Below, piece by piece: positions 37,901 through 49,483 of a stretch of 64,000 bases of DNA (positions are counted from its first letter, which is position 1; each line of letters opens with the position of its first letter). Position numbers and translations under genes: made by a program. This stretch comes from Harmonia axyridis. Taxonomy: Eukaryota > Arthropoda > Insecta > Coleoptera > Coccinellidae. The stretch spans positions 11,348,501-11,412,500 of the forward strand of contig NC_059504.1 in assembly GCF_914767665.1 (NCBI RefSeq), written 5' to 3'. Below the pieces are notes generated by a model. It saw only the letters and a list, made by a program, of their open reading frames with translations. It was not told the DNA's origin and did not search any database.

Positions 37901-40900
37901 TTATTGTCAACAAAATGGAGGTACATGCAGAACAAGCAACGAAAAAATCTAAATTTTGCAAGAAAAATTTTCTGGCCTTTTCATATCTAGAATAGGTGAT
38001 CTCAATTGGCCACCGAGATCATGTGATTTAACACCTTCAGACTTTTTTCTTTGGGACCTCGTGAGAGGTAAGGTTCATCGATTCAAGACCTTAATGATGG
38101 AATTCATGAAGTTATTGAAGACATCCAGCCGCAAAGTACTATATCCTGGCGTCCATGAGGCTGATATCGGTTGCCATAATTAATGGCATAGCTTCCTCTT
38201 TCTTCTTCTTCTTAGTGTGCCCCTTCCTCTTTAGAAAGAAATAAACATTCATCGATTTCTCTTGAAATATATTTCATTATCGAAATAAAACATCTTATTG
38301 GAAAATCATTCATTAAGTTACTTCCTATATAAAGCTTCATACATGAGAACATTCATTCGACAATTTTTGCCCAAATTTATCTTCGATTAAGTTGAAAAAT
38401 TGTTGAATTCCATGATATTTAGCCTGTATCTTCATGCTAACATTTAGTACCTATACAATTTTATTACAGCTTCACGCAGAAGAATATCTCCGTCCAACTA
38501 TGTTCCACAATTATCTTCAAGTAAGTAGAGGTGACATAAAATTCGAAGATATTGAGCTACTTATGAATATGTATTTCTATATCAACATACTCACATTCAG
38601 TTAATAATAAAAGTGAAAAATACAATTCCGTTACAGCTCAATACTTATAAAGGGTGTTTTTTTCAGAGCTATAGAACTTTAAATTGCAATAAAACAACGA
38701 TGGATTATTCTATTGATATGAATTTTATTTATCCGCAAGATAATCTTGTGGCATTACATTTTAAATATGATTTCTGGCATATGCCGCCACGGCTGGCTCG
38801 GATGTAGTCCAATCTGAACGTCCAATTTTCGATGACTTTTGCCAATATTTGTGGCCGTATATCGGCAATAACACGGCGAATGTTGTCTTCCAAATGGTCA
38901 AAGGTTTGTGGCTTATCCGCATAGACCAATGACTTTACATAGCCCCACAGAAAGTAGTCTAGCGGTGTTAAATCACAAGATCTTGGAGGCCAATTCACAG
39001 GTCCAAAACGTGAAATTAGGGGGTCACCAAACGTGCCTTTCAATAAATCGATTGTGGCACGAGCTGTGTGACATGTTGCGCCGTCTTGTTGGAACCACAG
39101 CTCCTGAACATCATGGTTGTTCAATTCAGGAATGAAAAAGTTAGTAATCATGGCTCTATACCGATCACCATTGACTGTAACGTTCTGGCCATCTTCGTTT
39201 TTGAAGAAGTACAGACCAATGATTCCATCAGCGCGTAAAGCGCACCAAACAGTCAGTTTTTCTGGATGTAACGGTGTTTCGACATACACTTGAGGATTAG
39301 CTTCACTCCAAATGCGGCAGTTTTGTTTGTTGACGTAGTCATTCAACCAGAAGTGCGCTTCATCGGTAAACAAAATAAAATGGACGTAGTGCGCGATACG
39401 TATTCCGCACAGAATCATTATTTTCGAAATAAAATTGCACTATTAGCAAGCGTTGTTCAGGCTATTCATGATGAATTGTCAAACCAAACTGAGAATAAAT
39501 CACTTGACAGCTGTTAAATCTTGAACAGTAATTCCAACTTAAAGTTATATACCTCGAAAAAAAACACCCTTTACATACAGTTAACACATATATTCTATTA
39601 CAGCATTGTACCTGAGAAACTATGATCTGCACATGACAACCCCAGCATGTACGTATGAAACCCTTGAACTTTCAAATGTGTTAACCTTAACTGACATAAA
39701 GCTATATTTGTTACATCTTTATTCATCTTTAATCATAAGTTAAAAAAAATCGTAAAATTCAAATTGCAATTTTTCGTTGAATTACATTTGTTATGTCATT
39801 TTGCCTTGCAATGCTGCCATTGGGTACTCAATTCACAACGACGGTAAAGGTCCAATGTTAAGGAAGCACTAATGGTGGAAGATATACAAGGACTTAATTG
39901 ATCACAGGTCTATAACTCGACAATGAATTTCTCTGAACTCTCTTCAATAAAACGAACGCTCAGTGTTAAATCTACCTTATAACCATTAATCGACTTGACG
40001 CATAATAGATAAACATTCTCGTAGAGCTAGTTGTCTGAAATGCCATCAAGGAATCTAAGTAGACAGACCGATGTATATAATATAACCCAAAATATGCCCA
40101 GCAAACATTGAGTCACTTGTGACAAACCTTCTTACCAATGGTTATACATAGGCGTACAACTTTGCTTCCGCCGTTTTTTTTTTGAAATTCGAGGCTTCAT
40201 TGTAACTAATTGGTGATACATTTATGATTCAAAGTATTGTCCACCGCTGGTTACTACTTCTTCCCATCTTTCGGACAGCGTACGAATCCCGCGTTGAAAA
40301 AACTGGTCATCTTTTGAAGCGATCAACGAATCGATCCAATTTTTTACTTCTTCATAAGACCGGTAGTGCTGGTCAGACAGATCGTGTGCCATTAATCGAA
40401 ACAAGTGATTGCCCGAGGGAGCAACGTCTGGAGAATACGGTGGGTTGGGTAGGACTTCCCATTTCAACGTTTCCAAATATGTCTTGAGCACTTTCGCTAC
40501 ATGGGGTCGAGAATTGTTATGTTGTAAAATCACTTTATCATGTCTCACGTTGTATTGCGGCTATTTGTCTATCAATGCCCAGCTCAAACCAATACCTCCT
40601 AGACTAGTCCTCGTTTTCTAGGAGGTATTGCTCAAACGCATTGATTTCGTTCGATAACGATCGCCTGTGATTGGTCATAATACACTAAGCCGAGCTGGTC
40701 CCACCAAATACTGAGAATAACCTTGGAACCGTGAATATTCGGTTTGGCCGTCGACGTGAAAGCATGGCCGGAAAACCCCCATGATTTTCTGCGCTTGGGA
40801 TTATCATAATGAACCCATTTTGGTTTCCAGCCACAATGCGATGCAGAAATCCCTTCCGTCTCTGCCTTGCAAGCAGCTGTTCACAAGCAAACAAAATCTC

Positions 40901-43160
40901 GGCTTTATCTAGTAGGACACACAATGTCCCCGTTTCTGAATCATTTCCAAGACTTTCAGGCGTTTTGAAATGGCTTGTTGCATCACCCCCAATAATCCTG
41001 TCAATTCTTGTTGCGTTTGACACAACCATTGATCAAGTAATGCCTCTAATTCTGCATATTCAAAAACCTTCTCTCTAGCACCACACTAAATACATTATAT
41101 TAATCATGGTAGCCTTAGGCATGATAATTCCTCATGATATTTAAGGACATACGAAAATGATTTGTTTAATTTATTAGACAGAAATTCCATTATTGATGGA
41201 CTGCCAATCCTAAGTAATTCCAATACTGATTTCCTAAAAAAAGTTGAAAAAATGAAGAAGGAACTAACCTGGTTCAACGATGCGTACAATGCTGAAAATG
41301 CAACGATTGATTTGAAGACTCTAGGTAATACCTCCATAATGAAAAATATATTGTTATACTTTCTCCATTCTTGTTTTTTTAAAGGAAAATTCTCAATTGG
41401 AAATGAACACCAAATCACGAAACCATATGCGGAATGTCCAAAAACACCGCTGAATGGAAAAGGACATTGTGTTCTTCTGGGTGACTGTCCACAAGTTTAT
41501 CCCCTACTCGATTCCTTGACATCCTATATTCAATTCTTCTGTCCACTTGAAAAGTGAGTATAAAATTTCAATCTATGTAGTTCAATTACATTTCTTAAAA
41601 AGATTTATGGATAACACTTTCAGATGATTCTGAACAAATTTATCCAATGAAGGTAGGGATTCACGGTTTGGCTTGATTTCCAAGCTACTTGGCTTGAGCT
41701 TGACTTGATTTCAAGTCAATCAAGCTCAAGTCAAATAGTAGTTTTTCAAACTCAAATCCAGTCAAGTATTTATTCATCAAATACTTGAATCATATCAAGC
41801 TATTTGATTTTCAGCAGTTTTATTGTGTAGTGTCATATCAATAATAATAAATGATGAAATGAGAGGGAGCCTTGCAAACAACACTTTTATTTATTAAACT
41901 TATTGTATAAAAGAACCGAAAATATCAACTTTTTTTAAATAGAAACATAAATTAATTCACTATAAATCAAAACAAAATAAAAAATTATAAAAAAAAATAA
42001 GTTTCTTAATATTGAGAGACCTCCAGGCTTTGTTTGATTTCATAATTTTCCATCCAGGATCTGAGACACATGAGGTATCTTATGGATTTGTCGCCTAACC
42101 TATTGCGGGTTTTTGTAATTGTAAGAGCAGCTCTGGAAAATTGTCTTTCAGCAGGAGCTGAAGATGCTGGCGTTGATAAAAAAATCCTTGGCTATTTTGG
42201 CCAAGTTTGGAAAGATATTTCTGAAACTACCAAAATTTACTAATAGAAATGTAGAAAACTACTAATAAAGTCACACTGGCGAATGCTTCAGTCTCTCGGC
42301 GCTCGAGGAATCTCATGTTTTAGTGTGAGCGCGAACGAGATTGCAGAAATATACGTGCGACGCGTGCATATCAAGCTCAAGTAATATCAAGTAGCTTGAT
42401 ATCAAGTCAAGCAATAAATTTCTAGAATCAAGTCAAGTCAAGCTCAAGTTTGTAATTTTTTTTTTTTTTTCAAGTCAAGTAGTTGGTCAAGCTACTTGGC
42501 TTGATGGGTCCCTAGATATAGGCATCATATATTGCGCTAAATCACCCAAAACTCCAAATATCTTAAAAACATAAAAACCATAACAACACATATTTCAGAC
42601 TTTTTAGAATTTTAAATTTCATGGTTGAATTCACTGATGGAGAGTTTTGGGTTCAAATCAAATCTGTCCTGCCGGCCGTGCATGCACATAATAAATTTTG
42701 AAACAAAAAACGATAGTATATTTTTGAATGAATCTGATATTTTCGCCAAATTACATGAGGATAGTGAAAAATTGACATATTTTTCTTTCTCACCAAAAAT
42801 GATCGATATCGATAAGTTTTGTTAATTTTAGCTTTTATTGGTCCCTTATCAGAAAGGAATATGAGATTAGCTTTTCTGGGCCTGGCCCCACTTTTTGAGA
42901 CTTCGCAGAGTGTTCCTCCTAATTCCCAGAAAATCTGAGGTTTTGATAATGATCCAATAATAAGGGCACATCTATGTGTAATCAAATCTTTGAACATTGA
43001 AGTTGGCAACAAACTTCTATGGAATTTGATATAAGAGATTCTTAAATTCTGAACTACTTTATGTGCTCTAGATTAATTCGTGTGATTTAAAATATTTTTT
43101 TCTTTTTACAGATTCGCAGGGGTATGTTGTCCTACAACAAATACGACGAAGAAAACCTAG
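31946..43160 (+). CDS. Secreted VIT-vWA-CLIP protein 1 (ITIH heavy-chain-like)
   Basis: Fifteen coding exons: 31946-32086, 32143-32382, 32606-32809, 33592-33855, 35219-35476, 35537-35776, 35828-36113, 36423-36749, 37107-37160, 37231-37275, 38470-38520, 39604-39648, 41178-41324, 41385-41553 and 43112-43160. They give about 839 aa. The signal peptide is MKFLTTLLIPFLHLTYVFG. The VIT domain (about 50-190) contains PKIYSMKVNSNVTNRFATT, FIMEIDGKKYEAYIKEKEEA and IFYLTYEELL. The vWA domain (about 300-480) has an intact MIDAS: DTSGS, the Thr in SASGLTNIDAA and FLTDGQ. Exon 8 carries EKHWAYLTLKQILKERD and ALKYSFVTPVSSLVVVKPN, as in ITIH heavy chains. Four tiny exons encode a Ser/Tyr-rich linker. The end (about 785-832) has six cysteines in CLIP order: ECPKTP, GHCVLLGDCP, FFCPLEK, GVCCP. 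I see no DPHFI cleavage motif. Introns are packed with transposon remnants. The ATG was chosen because it follows an acceptor and begins a signal peptide. Confidence 0.88.
32900..33535 (-). mobile_element. Internally deleted mariner remnant in intron 3 of VIT-vWA gene 1
   Basis: The right end on the minus strand reads CCAATAAGACGTTTCATTTT followed by GAATAG, closely matching the left end of the element in intron 10 (37345 onward). The interior includes sequence equivalent to a mariner WPPRSxDL-type C-terminal region, in broken frames near 33090. It is non-functional. Confidence 0.55.
33955..35160 (-). mobile_element. 5'-truncated LINE with RNase H domain in intron 4 of VIT-vWA gene 1 (copy 2)
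   Basis: On the minus strand, broken frames give an RNase H domain: FQAEILAIERCVETN, IAIHSDSQASIKALSSHI and FLVWVPGHSGIKG at about 34690-34420. The same 3' tail follows as in the copy at 6040-6500. It is the longest of the four copies and has multiple stops and frameshifts. Confidence 0.75.
37340..38315 (+). mobile_element. Internally deleted mariner in intron 10 of VIT-vWA gene 1
   Basis: Plus-strand transposase pieces include VCDLKTGNHVSLSITTENIA with VNENTTLSIPRKS (HTH region, about 37611-37720). After a large internal deletion comes LNWPPRSCDLTPSDFFLWDL (about 38001-38060). The ends (TAAGAGGTATCATTTTGAATA and the complement of AATAAAACATCTTATTGGAA) are imperfect inverted repeats. The catalytic core is missing. 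Confidence 0.7.
38650..39571 (-). mobile_element. Mariner-like element with TIRs and TA duplication, transposase N-terminus deleted
   Basis: The ends AAGGGTGTTTTTTT and AAAAAAAACACCCTT are inverted repeats with TA on both sides (38648-38649 and 39572-39573). The minus-strand frame 39418-38729 gives 229 residues of a mariner-type DDD transposase: FTDEAHFWLNDYVNKQN, WFQQDGATCHTARATI and WPPRSCDLTPLDYFLWGYVK. The N-terminal DNA-binding half is absent, so it is non-autonomous. It lies between exons 11 and 12 of VIT-vWA gene 1, 13 bp after a good TTACAG acceptor. Confidence 0.85.
40190..41090 (-). mobile_element. Defective mariner in intron 12 of VIT-vWA gene 1
   Basis: Minus-strand frames 41029-40685 and 40548-40222 give mariner transposase pieces: HRIVAGNQNGFIMI, MRHDKVILQHNNSRPHVAKV, LPNPPYSPDVAPSGNHLFR and SERWEEVVTSGGQYFES. 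In place of the usual GDEKW catalytic motif there is GNQNG, so a catalytic acidic residue is lost. The AATACCTCCTAGA...TCTAGGAGGTATT palindrome near 40590-40630 breaks the frame. Confidence 0.8.
41654..42514 (-). mobile_element. Non-autonomous hAT element in intron 14 of VIT-vWA gene 1
   Basis: The ends TAGGGATTCACGG... and ...GATGGGTCCCTA are short imperfect inverted repeats. They are followed on both sides by many subterminal copies of CAAGTCAAG/CTTGACTTG-type motifs (41670-41800, 42365-42510), a usual hAT feature. On the minus strand near 42180-42040 a hAT C-terminal dimerisation motif is legible (SAPAERQFSRAALTITKTRN, RLGDKSIRYLMCL). Flanking 8-mers match only partly, so the target duplication has decayed. 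Confidence 0.7.
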
Positions 43161-44370
43161 TAACTATTATACTTTTTACCAATCTGAAATACATAGTTTT
43201 TTCTAGTTTATGTTTTATTTCAAATTATTATCCATAATTGTTATAAATCATCACCCTGAAATATTCCATTTTTCTCGACACAGTGTCACTAGTACTTTTA
43301 GAGCTACAGTCTCACATTGTTTGGAAATACATATGGCTAAAAGTGTAAATGTTTCATTGAATTTTCAGATTGCATGGAATAAATGAACTCAAGTTTGTTT
43401 CATATTCTCAAAACATACCGTTTTTGAGATATTTCGATTTTTCATAATTTGAAACCTAATGACTTAATGAAATTATTCAAATGAGATTTTGAAAGTTAAT
43501 CCTAGACGAATGAAGGTGAGTACCTATTGACTTTTTGATAATCATTGAGAACTCTACGAGGTGTTCAAAATAGACCGTCGCGTCAATGGTGGAAGACCCT
43601 GTAGAATAAGCCGTCGAATATAGGTAATTATGTCAGTTCACCAGCGTAGAATAGTTTTTTCAACTTTTTGTAGATATCACTAATAATTGATCTAATGATC
43701 TAATCATTTCATTAGATTATTTCTGTTAACCATCCAATAATACCAATTGATTATGACGATTTCAATGTTCTATATCATTCTGATTGGCTCTTAAAATTAT
43801 TATTAGTCAGTATTCAATTGATTGAAAGAATTGAAATTAAAACCGATTCATTTGAAATTGTAACGCATACTCAATATCTTTAATATTACTTATTTTGTAC
43901 AGTAATGTACAATGTACCTACTAAATGTTGATTCTGAAATTTTTCTGTCTATGAAGAAAATGTTGATAGTGTAGGTAATTCAGTTTAAATGATCCTAACA
44001 TGTGAATTGAAAAAGTTTAAATCAGATGTAGGTAAGTACAATTCTCGTCAAAACATAATTTCAATGAATGCAAATCTAAAATTCTATCCACTTATAAATA
44101 TACATATGGTATAGTTCACAATTGTGGAAGTGGTGTACTGGCAACAAACATTGACAATCAGAATGAATGACAACATCGGTAATTCCAGCATGACATACTT
44201 CCATAAAGATCGGGTAATAATTTATTTCCTCCTTTTGTTCGATTTTCCTAGTGTATTCTAATGAATTTCTATAGAGTATATCTACTATAATTTATGAAGA
44301 TACATACGATTTATGAATGAATTATGAAAAAGAGTTAAGGTTTTCAAATGATTATTTCGTTCAGAATTTG
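43161..44370. other. 3' flank of VIT-vWA gene 1, intergenic
   Basis: Likely 3'UTR with an AATAAA near 43378, then AT-rich sequence with no recognised gene or repeat. Confidence 0.4.
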
Positions 44371-44379
44371 CATTATGAG

Positions 44380-45125
44380 CAGGGCCGTCTTTAAACTATT
44401 TGAGGCCCTGGGCACATTAGGATCATGGGGCCCCTATGACCTTGAGAAAACACTATTTAGTTATAATATATAAAGAAAATAGACAAACAAGGTTCTAAAT
44501 TTATTTTTATTTAGTTACTAACTATAAAAAAATAGGATATATAAAAAATAATCTACAAAAGTAACTCGCTTAGCATAAAATCCTTAGATTAATTCTATGT
44601 TGATTGCAAAGGTACCCTTCTAGATTTAAGATGAGCAAAATCGTTAATCACTTCTTCAAAATCTATGGTATTGAGAATATCACATTCTATGGACATCAGC
44701 GACAAACTAGTTAATCTCTCTTGAAGCATTGTACTTCTTAATTCATTTTTTATTCGTTTCAATTTGGAGAAGGAGCGTTCTCCGCTGCAGTTAGTTATCA
44801 TCATGCTTAAAAATATTCTCAATGCAATACATACAGCCACATATTTTTTACACCAATAGATATTTTGTGTTTCCCATCACTGACCCATCTGTCAAAAAGT
44901 TCAAGCTATGTTGTACAAGGTATAGCTATGCGCATGCGACAAACTAAAGCTAATAAGCGTAGGTATTGAAGTAGGTCATTATCATCAGATTTTTCAAAAT
45001 TAATGTTTTTCGGTAATACCTAAATATCGGTTATCATTTGGTAATCTGGCAGGAACTAGGGGGCCCCATTCGATCGCGGGGCCCTGGGCACGTGCCCATA
45101 GTGCCCAGTGGAGAAGAGGGGCCTG
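44380..45125 (-). mobile_element. hAT element with perfect 8-bp target duplication
   Basis: The element begins CAGGGCCGTCTTTAAAC and ends GGGGCCTG. It is flanked by exact 8-bp duplications ATTATGAG at 44372-44379 and 45126-45133. The minus-strand frame 44840-44595 encodes a hAT C-terminal domain of the ZMYM1-like type (NCSGERSFSKLKRIKNELRS, MLQERLTSLSLMSIE, DFEEVINDFAHLKSRR). Only the C-terminal 80 residues remain, so it is an internally deleted, non-autonomous copy. Confidence 0.88.
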
Positions 45126-45249
45126 ATTATGAGATATAAAATTCATTCGATTTTGATTCGGAGTCTACCGGAAGAATAGTGGAAAAAATTACAAAAATTC
45201 CACTGACATGTTTTTCAAACCATTCTGAACAATTTGGTTTCGGGTCTAT

Positions 45250-46225
45250 ATAATCTATACCAATGATTTAATTCATGTAACATCCAATGATATGGTTATG
45301 TTTGCTGATGATGTGTCAATGATTTTGTCTCGTAAGACTGTGACTGAATGCAAGGATCAGCTTGAATGTGACTTGAAAAATCTTGAAGAATGGTTTAAAA
45401 GAAATGAATTGGTAATAAACATCGACAAAACAAAATTGCTTGTCTTTAGGGAAAGAAATAAAGATGCCATAAGCTTGACATACCATGGTAAAACGATCAA
45501 GACAGAGGATGCAGTACCTTTCCTGGGGATATATATCGATAGGGATTTGAGTTGGAAAACACAAATTGAAAATCTGTCTACAAGTATTGCAAGATATTGC
45601 TATGCTTTGAGGATATTGACCAATACAATTAGTGAAGAGGCGGCCCTGACAGCTTATTATGCCTATGTTCAGTCCAAGCTCAGGTACGGAATAATTTTCT
45701 GGGGTAATTCTGTTGAGGCTGAGAGAATATTCATAATGCAGAAGAGATGCTTGAGAACTATCTTCAAAATGAAATACAATGAGAGCTGTAGAAATATATT
45801 TATTGGTAATAACTTATTGACATTGTACAGTCTGTTTATTTATGAATGTGTTATGTATGTAAGCAACAACTTCAATGATTTTAAAGAATTACTGTTAAGT
45901 CATGAATACAATACCAGAGGAAAAAATTATCTCAGTAGAGAAAAAACAAATTTTAGTTATATACAAAGGAATGCTGTATATTTTATAATCACAGTATGGA
46001 ATAAATTTCCTCAAAATTTTAAATGCATGCCTATTGCAATTCAAAGAAAAAGATTAAAAATGTTTTTGGTTAGTAAATGTTATTATAGTGTTAAGGATTT
46101 TTTAAGTGAAAAGGATTTTGATTCATTATAGTGTTCATATGTATTGATATGTATTGACGTGATCTACATCTGTTGATATTTGATCAAATAAAGGATATTA
46201 TTATTATTATTATTATTATTATATC
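45250..46225 (+). mobile_element. 5'-truncated LINE (reverse transcriptase C-terminal half)
   Basis: An intact frame at 45292-46131 (279 codons) starts inside a reverse transcriptase at the catalytic FADD motif (MVMFADDVSMILS). It continues through the thumb (LEEWFKRNELVINIDKTKLL, VPFLGIYIDRDLSWKTQIE) to a jockey-like C-terminus. It ends in an (ATT)n tail (about 46192-46222), typical of target-primed insertion. The long uninterrupted frame suggests a fairly recent insertion. The N-terminal endonuclease and RT palm are missing. Confidence 0.85.
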
Positions 46226-47200
46226 TTTGTCTGTCTGTGTGCACATCCTTGTATCAGCCATAACTCTTACAATTTTTATCCGATTTTAATGAAATTTGGA
46301 ACGATATTCAGTTTGACTTGTGGATAAACCTATAAAATTCAGCTTTCGCAGAGGAAGGGTGGACGTTCAGAATAGAGAATTCTCCTCAATTATTGATTTC
46401 ATTCATGCATTTTTTCAAATTATTTGCAGGAACTATTTGAATTCAGTTTTCAAAAGTGGTTGCTTGTACAACCAATCAAATGCAAAATATGATATGACAT
46501 ATATGAAGTATCCTATTTTTTTTTCTATTCTTTGGTCATTGGCTTCTACTGTAATCTTGATCTTGAATGAAATTTATTATGAAACGATAATAATCTAGGA
46601 ATGCTGACTTTTCATCAGAAAAATATTAAGAAGCATATTGCCACACCCATTGAAAGATAATTTCTTAGTTCCAAATTTGTATTTCGTCAATATACTTTTC
46701 AAACAAATTTCAAAAGAATGCATTCAGGGAGATTTTATCTTGTCTTCTACAAGATTGACTTGTGGTTAGGTTGGTACTTATATCTTCTGATACGCGAAGA
46801 AGTAGAGCTATATCAATATCTCTAACCATGTGTGGTGATGAAACTTCCGGAACAAATGCAATTTTTCGGTTTTTTCCATAATCGATAGTTTTTATAAATA
46901 TAAATATTGTTGAGTTCATTTCCTACCACAGTTTCCTTTTCATGACACTTGATCACATTCGATCTTCGTCTTTTTTCGAATACCATCCTTCTAAATCTAA
47001 AGTGATGCAAAATCCACGATCGATGAAGATAATATATACCCAAGAGACTGTTCAAGTTCAATATGAATGACAGCCCAATTGCCCAAATTAATATCTAACA
47101 CTTCACTCCACAAGTCCCGGATCTAAACAGAAAAAATACATTTTTTCTTGAAAGTTCGACATTCAGGAGTAATACATGTACCCCAAGGTTCCTCTAACAT
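46226..47200. other. Intergenic, repeat-derived
   Basis: No gene recognised. The phrase around 46230-46320 (TCTGTCTGTGTGC..., then ATCCGATTTTAATGAAATTT) is of the kind seen in dispersed insect repeat tails. Confidence 0.35.
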
Positions 47201-47204
47201 TTCA

Positions 47205-47350
47205 ATAATTTTTCTGCAGAAAGATTCATATTTGCAATCACTTCTTCATTAAAGATGATATAGTTGGAGCAGAGTCTAATAAAACATACCAAGCTATTGC
47301 TTTGCTTGCACAGTATTTTTTCTCATCAAAAAACAGTACCATATTCCGAA
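47205..47350 (-). mobile_element. Short mariner-type fragment
   Basis: The minus strand around 47340-47210 resembles the fragment at about 50985-51290: both share the sequence GCACAGTATTTTTT[C/T]CATCAAAAAAC in + orientation. Similarity to a mariner C-terminal region is weak here. Confidence 0.35.
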
Positions 47351-47959
47351 ATGTTGACGCCACTTCTGAAGCTTGACACTAACAGAAAAAAATATGTGGT
47401 ATGGTACTGGCGCTGGTATTCGATCTCTTGATCACTGGAGATGCTAACTGCAGATGAGTATCACCTTAATGAAAGACAAGTTTAATGAAAAAACTTGTAA
47501 AAAATCAATGATGTTAAATCATGAGCGTTCGAGCGCTTGGCATTCATGCGCCAATTGCACCATTGGAAAACTACCACAAATATGGCGGTGTGGTACCAGT
47601 TTGGGTGCATAAAAGGTGGTGGACGTGGTGGGGAATTTTGGCTAACAACCATATACATACTTCGTAATTGTAAAATTTATCTTGAGTCCAAACTCTTCAC
47701 TGATCTGGTTTGTCAGTTCCATAAAGAATTCAAGTTCTTCTTATACTTGCTAATACCATCGAGCTATCTGATATTGTTACCATTTACTTTGATCCCGATT
47801 TTCTTTTCTTGTTATTGCTGTCCTGAATATCTCACCAGTGTAGATGTTGAAATATGTAGGCGAGAGGTCGCAGCCCTTTAAAACACTAAATTCCTATATT
47901 GTCAGAAGATGTCAGAATCCTAATCTCCGCTGTTTGTCTACAATAGTAATATCCTTTCA

Positions 47960-48945
47960 ATATCTTACAGTTTTTCCGAGTATTCTCATGGATTTATTAT
48001 CAAAGGCTTTTGGGTAATCAAGGAAACAAGAGATTGTGAAACAACTCAACACTGATACCTCTACATATATATCTGTAAACCAACATCTAACTGAAGAAAT
48101 TCGAACCCCTACGGGTATAAGACAGGGAGATTCACTAAGCCCCTTTCTCTTCAATATCAAAATGGACCAAATAATACATCGCGTCAAGAATTCTGGAATG
48201 GGTATTAGACTAAGCACAGGAGCTATAAAGATCGTTTGCTACGCCGATGATGCGATGATCTTGGCAGAATGCGAGGATGACCTACAGAGACTGTTATATT
48301 CATTCTTCCTAGAAGCATGCAAATTCAACATGCAAATATCGATCCCAAAAACAAAATCAATGGCCACAAGCGAAGAACCAAAACGATGCAAACTTGTCTT
48401 TGCAGACCAACCTATAGAACAAGTTATGTCGTTCAGTTATCTTGGCGTGGAGATATCCTCGAACCAAGATAGAACACACGAGGTTCGTAAGCAGGCAGAT
48501 AAAGCATGCAGGGTTGCTGGTGCACTCCGCGACGTCATATTCAACAACAAACATATAAGTAAACATTCGAGAGCTAGGATCTACAACACTTGTGTTCGAC
48601 CCATAGAAACTCGAGCAGATAAAAAGAGAACAAAGTCCATCTTAAGAACGACGGAAATGAAGATACTGAGAACCATATCTGGGTACACGCTGAGAGATAG
48701 GAAGGGGAACACAGCCATCCGAGAGGAATGCCAGACTCAGGTCATAGTAAAGTGGGGAAGAAAACGACGACGATATTGGAACGACCACGTCAGCAGAATT
48801 GCTAGGATAGCCCGAGACTGAATCCCAGGTACCAGAAGACCAGTCGGCAGACCTCCTAAGCGCTGGAAAGACTCCTGGATATCTACATCCACCGAGGAAT
48901 AAAGTGGAATATACAAGCCCTAGGCTTAAATTGAGAAGAAGAAGA
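47960..48945 (+). mobile_element. 5'-truncated RTE/CR1-like LINE fragment
   Basis: The frame 48036-48821 covers reverse transcriptase from TPTGIRQGDSLSPFLFNI through the catalytic VCYADDAMILAE to the C-terminal RIYNTCVRPI...ETRAD, EMKILRTISGYTLRDR and WNDHVSRIARIARD block. The conserved tail PVGRPPKRWKDSW is still readable after a stop near 48821. It ends in a GAAGAAGAAG simple repeat at about 48929-48947. A small deletion follows CVRPI. Inactive. Confidence 0.82.
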
Positions 48946-49075
48946 AGGTAATACATGTACACATCCTTGCATTTATGTAGCAGCAATGTAGTGCGAAGGT
49001 TTGTACCATATATAAGATATTTGGGCACGAAAATACGATAGGGTTTCTAAGAAAATCAATGACCTCCGGAGGTTA

Positions 49076-49483
49076 GATTAGATTTAATTAAGTAGGTTCT
49101 TTTTCACTGTACCCTAATGGTCTATTGTGACCCCCCCCCCCCCCATCAAAGCTATCCACTCCAAAATGTGAACTACAACTGGCCTTTCAGTTCCAGAGTT
49201 CTAATGGACTCCAGTATCTGGGATGGCTTCAATGAGGCTAATTCTTCACTTCTACAAGTTTCGTGTCCAAAGCAAATTTTGCTTTGGACAACTGGGAGAG
49301 TGTACTACTTTTTCCAATCTTCTTCTCTACTTAGTATCGTAATGAAGATTTTTTCGATGCTAATTTTCTTTATCATCTCGTCACTGGGAAGGTTAGCTGA
49401 TGGTTTGTTATTAGTCAGGGAGGATCAGGCTCTCTTATTCCTAATTCCTTCATTGTCGGTACTTTGCCTATAGATAGTCTTAG
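49076..49483 (-). mobile_element. 5'-truncated LINE 3' end with 15-bp target duplication (copy 3)
   Basis: Same 3' segment as the copies at 6040-6500, 33955-35160 and 58400-58800. Exact 15-bp direct repeats GACCTCCGGAGGTTA flank it at 49061-49075 and 49484-49498, which fits a target-site duplication. A run of about 15 C residues (49130-49144) interrupts it. Confidence 0.72.

Noticed and set aside
37545..37961. 138-codon minus-strand frame
   Set aside because: Antisense shadow of the mariner transposase in intron 10.
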